From: Bacteroidales bacterium | GTDB taxonomy: Bacteria > Bacteroidota > Bacteroidia > Bacteroidales > WCHB1-69 | Direction of reading: 5' to 3' | Assembly: GCA_016285615.1 (NCBI GenBank) | Contig: JAEERB010000094.1 | Coordinates: 1-9,502 of the forward strand | DNA: 9,502 nt | Part shown: piece by piece, positions 8,269 to 9,502 of the stretch | Position numbering within the stretch: the stretch's first letter is position 1 | How the letters are laid out: each line of letters starts with the position of its first letter | Program-made: the position numbers and the translations under genes | The notes under the pieces: model-generated | The model's input: the letters and a program-made list of their open reading frames with translations, nothing else | What the model was told of the DNA's origin: nothing | Database searches by the model: none

Positions 8269-8515
8269 ATATCAAATTCGTTGCAACAAAATTTCATTTC
8301 CATTTCGTCAAGACAAATCCGTCATGTCAAGACACATCACATACATAGACAAAGAAGATGAGTAAAAACGTACGGTAACCGTTACAAAAAAAGCAACAGT
8401 TCAAAACGAAAATAAACGACATGTCGAACGGAATATTGAATAAAGGTTTTGTTTTACATCATACATTTCCTATCGCTTTTTTCTGTAAATTTGTCGCCGC
8501 TTTTTTCAACGGCAC
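8269..8515. other. Non-coding spacer upstream of uvrA
   Basis: About 250 bp of A/T-rich DNA with no supported gene. It holds a 9-bp direct repeat GTCAAGACA (8307-8315 and 8326-8334), a short interrupted palindrome ACGGT-A-ACCGT (8372-8382), and, next to uvrA, two copies of a CGC-T6-C decamer described with the promoter. Nothing else is evident. Confidence 0.5.
8486..8493 (+). promoter_or_regulatory. Candidate uvrA promoter, -7 element
   Basis: TAAATTTG is an exact TAnnTTTG match. Transcription would start near 8500, leaving a leader of about 16 nt before the ATG at 8516. The decamer CGCTTTTTTC occurs on both sides of it, at 8474-8483 and 8498-8507. No good -33 element lies at 19-21 bp; a TTTG at 8448-8451 is too far away. 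Confidence 0.5.
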
Positions 8516-9502
8516 ATGAGCGAAGATTTCATCCACATACAAGGCGTTAGGGTCAATAACCTGAAAAACATCAGTCTCGACATACCCCGCAACAAGCTGG
8601 TAGTCATTACTGGCCTGTCGGGCTCGGGCAAGTCGTCCTTGGCCTTTGACACGCTCTACGCCGAAGGGCAGCGCCGTTACATTGAGAGTCTGAGCTCCTA
8701 CGCCCGCCAGTTTATGGGCAAAATCTCGAAGCCCGAGGTGGACAGCATCAAGGGCATCCCGCCCGCCATCGCCATCGAGCAGCGTGTCATCTCGCGCAAC
8801 CCACGCTCAACCGTGGGCACCACGACCGAGATTTACGAATACCTCAAGCTGCTGTTTGCCCGCGTGGGCCGCACCTTCTCGCCCATCAGCAACAAGGAGG
8901 TGAAGCGCGAAACGCTGAAAGATGTGCTCAACTATGTTGCAGAGATTCCCGCCGGCAGCCGCGTCCATGTGCTGGCACCCGTCCAGATCGTGTCGGGGCG
9001 TACCGTGCACGAACAGCTGGAAATCCTCAAACAACAGGGCTTCAGCCGCTTTCTCTTCAAAAACGAATACTGGGATATTGACGATTTGTTGGCTTACAAA
9101 AAGAGCATGAAAGCGGCCGACATTCTGATTTCCATCGACCGGTTCAAGTCGGACAATATCGCCGCCAACCACACCCGCTTTTGCGATTCGGTGCAGACCG
9201 CTTTCAATGAAGGCAAGGGCGAATGCGTCATCCGCGTTGAAAATGAAAGCGTTACCCAGCGCCGTTTCAGCAATCTGTTCGAAAAAGACGGCATCACTTT
9301 TGAAGAGCCCACCGTCAACCTTTTCAGTTTCAACAACCCTTATGGTGCCTGCCCCACCTGCAAAGGCACTGGCATGATTGAGGGTGTGGACCCCGACCTG
9401 GTTTTCCCCGACCGCTCGCTGTCACTGTTCGAGAATGCCGTTGCCTGCTGGCGCGGCGAGAAACTGAGCGAATGGAAGGACTACTTCATCCGCCGCTCGG
9501 CA
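8516..9502 (+). CDS. uvrA: UvrABC excinuclease subunit A (N-terminal part, runs off window)
   Basis: The damage-sensing ATPase of nucleotide excision repair. A UvrA dimer scans DNA and loads UvrB. The window holds 329 codons from ATG at 8516, about one third of a usual UvrA of roughly 940 residues. The start fits the family: [12 protein letters not shown] (31-42) contains the first Walker A motif, followed by the expected [23 protein letters not shown] region (44-66) and [13 protein letters not shown] (98-110). The signature [16 protein letters not shown] lies near 269-284, with one CxxC at C279 and C282. The usual partner CxxC about 20 residues earlier is absent, replaced by an EKDG-type stretch (about 256-259). 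No CxxC follows FARVGRT (115-121) either. From memory, this pattern is usual in Bacteroidota UvrA. The frame is intact to the edge. Confidence 0.97.
   Translation, partial: MSEDFIHIQGVRVNNLKNISLDIPRNKLVVITGLSGSGKSSLAFDTLYAEGQRRYIESLSSYARQFMGKISKPEVDSIKGIPPAIAIEQRVISRNPRSTVGTTTEIYEYLKLLFARVGRTFSPISNKEVKRETLKDVLNYVAEIPAGSRVHVLAPVQIVSGRTVHEQLEILKQQGFSRFLFKNEYWDIDDLLAYKKSMKAADILISIDRFKSDNIAANHTRFCDSVQTAFNEGKGECVIRVENESVTQRRFSNLFEKDGITFEEPTVNLFSFNNPYGACPTCKGTGMIEGVDPDLVFPDRSLSLFENAVACWRGEKLSEWKDYFIRRSA

Noticed and set aside
8037..8303. 88-codon open frame on the minus strand
   Set aside because: It runs through the whole inverted-repeat array, and its sequence shows no domain or natural composition. 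The frame looks like a by-product of the repeat.
8372..8382. ACGGT-A-ACCGT palindrome as a regulator binding site
   Set aside because: The arms are only 5 bp, it occurs once, and it is over 100 bp from the uvrA promoter candidate, so chance is sufficient.

Overview
The window reads as a housekeeping stretch of a Bacteroidota chromosome, most likely order Bacteroidales. Three things point there. The protein sequences look like this group: HisS with its [13 protein letters not shown] start, KdgK, and UvrA lacking some zinc cysteines. Gene starts lack Shine-Dalgarno sequences and sit in A/T-rich leaders. Candidate promoters carry the Bacteroidota -7 element TAnnTTTG. A Prevotella-like genus is possible, but I cannot fix the family from this window.

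Layout, left to right. dxs (minus strand, 3' end cut by the window edge) makes DXP, the first intermediate of the MEP isoprenoid pathway. A 269-bp divergent intergenic region separates it from atpH-atpA-atpG (plus strand), the delta, alpha and gamma subunits of the F1Fo ATP synthase, tightly spaced and presumably one operon. After atpG comes a perfect 13-bp inverted repeat, then kdgK (plus strand), a PfkB-family 2-keto-3-deoxygluconate kinase. kdgK converges on hisS (minus strand, histidyl-tRNA synthetase) with only 6 bp between the stop codons.

Upstream of hisS is a small unrecognised gene (53 codons, minus strand) with its own candidate promoter and a convincing intrinsic terminator. Next comes about 500 bp of non-coding DNA built largely from consecutive inverted repeats, which looks like a dispersed intergenic repeat. 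The window ends inside uvrA (plus strand), the damage-recognition ATPase of nucleotide excision repair.

The genes do not form one pathway. They are isoprenoid synthesis, energy conservation, uronate/Entner-Doudoroff-type sugar catabolism, translation and DNA repair side by side. The points most worth a second look are the stand-alone atpHAG unit lacking the usual upstream atpBEF, the small basic protein gene, the structured repeat element, and the palindrome between atpG and kdgK. I see no phage, CRISPR, insertion sequence, rRNA or tRNA, and no evidence of a new multi-gene system.
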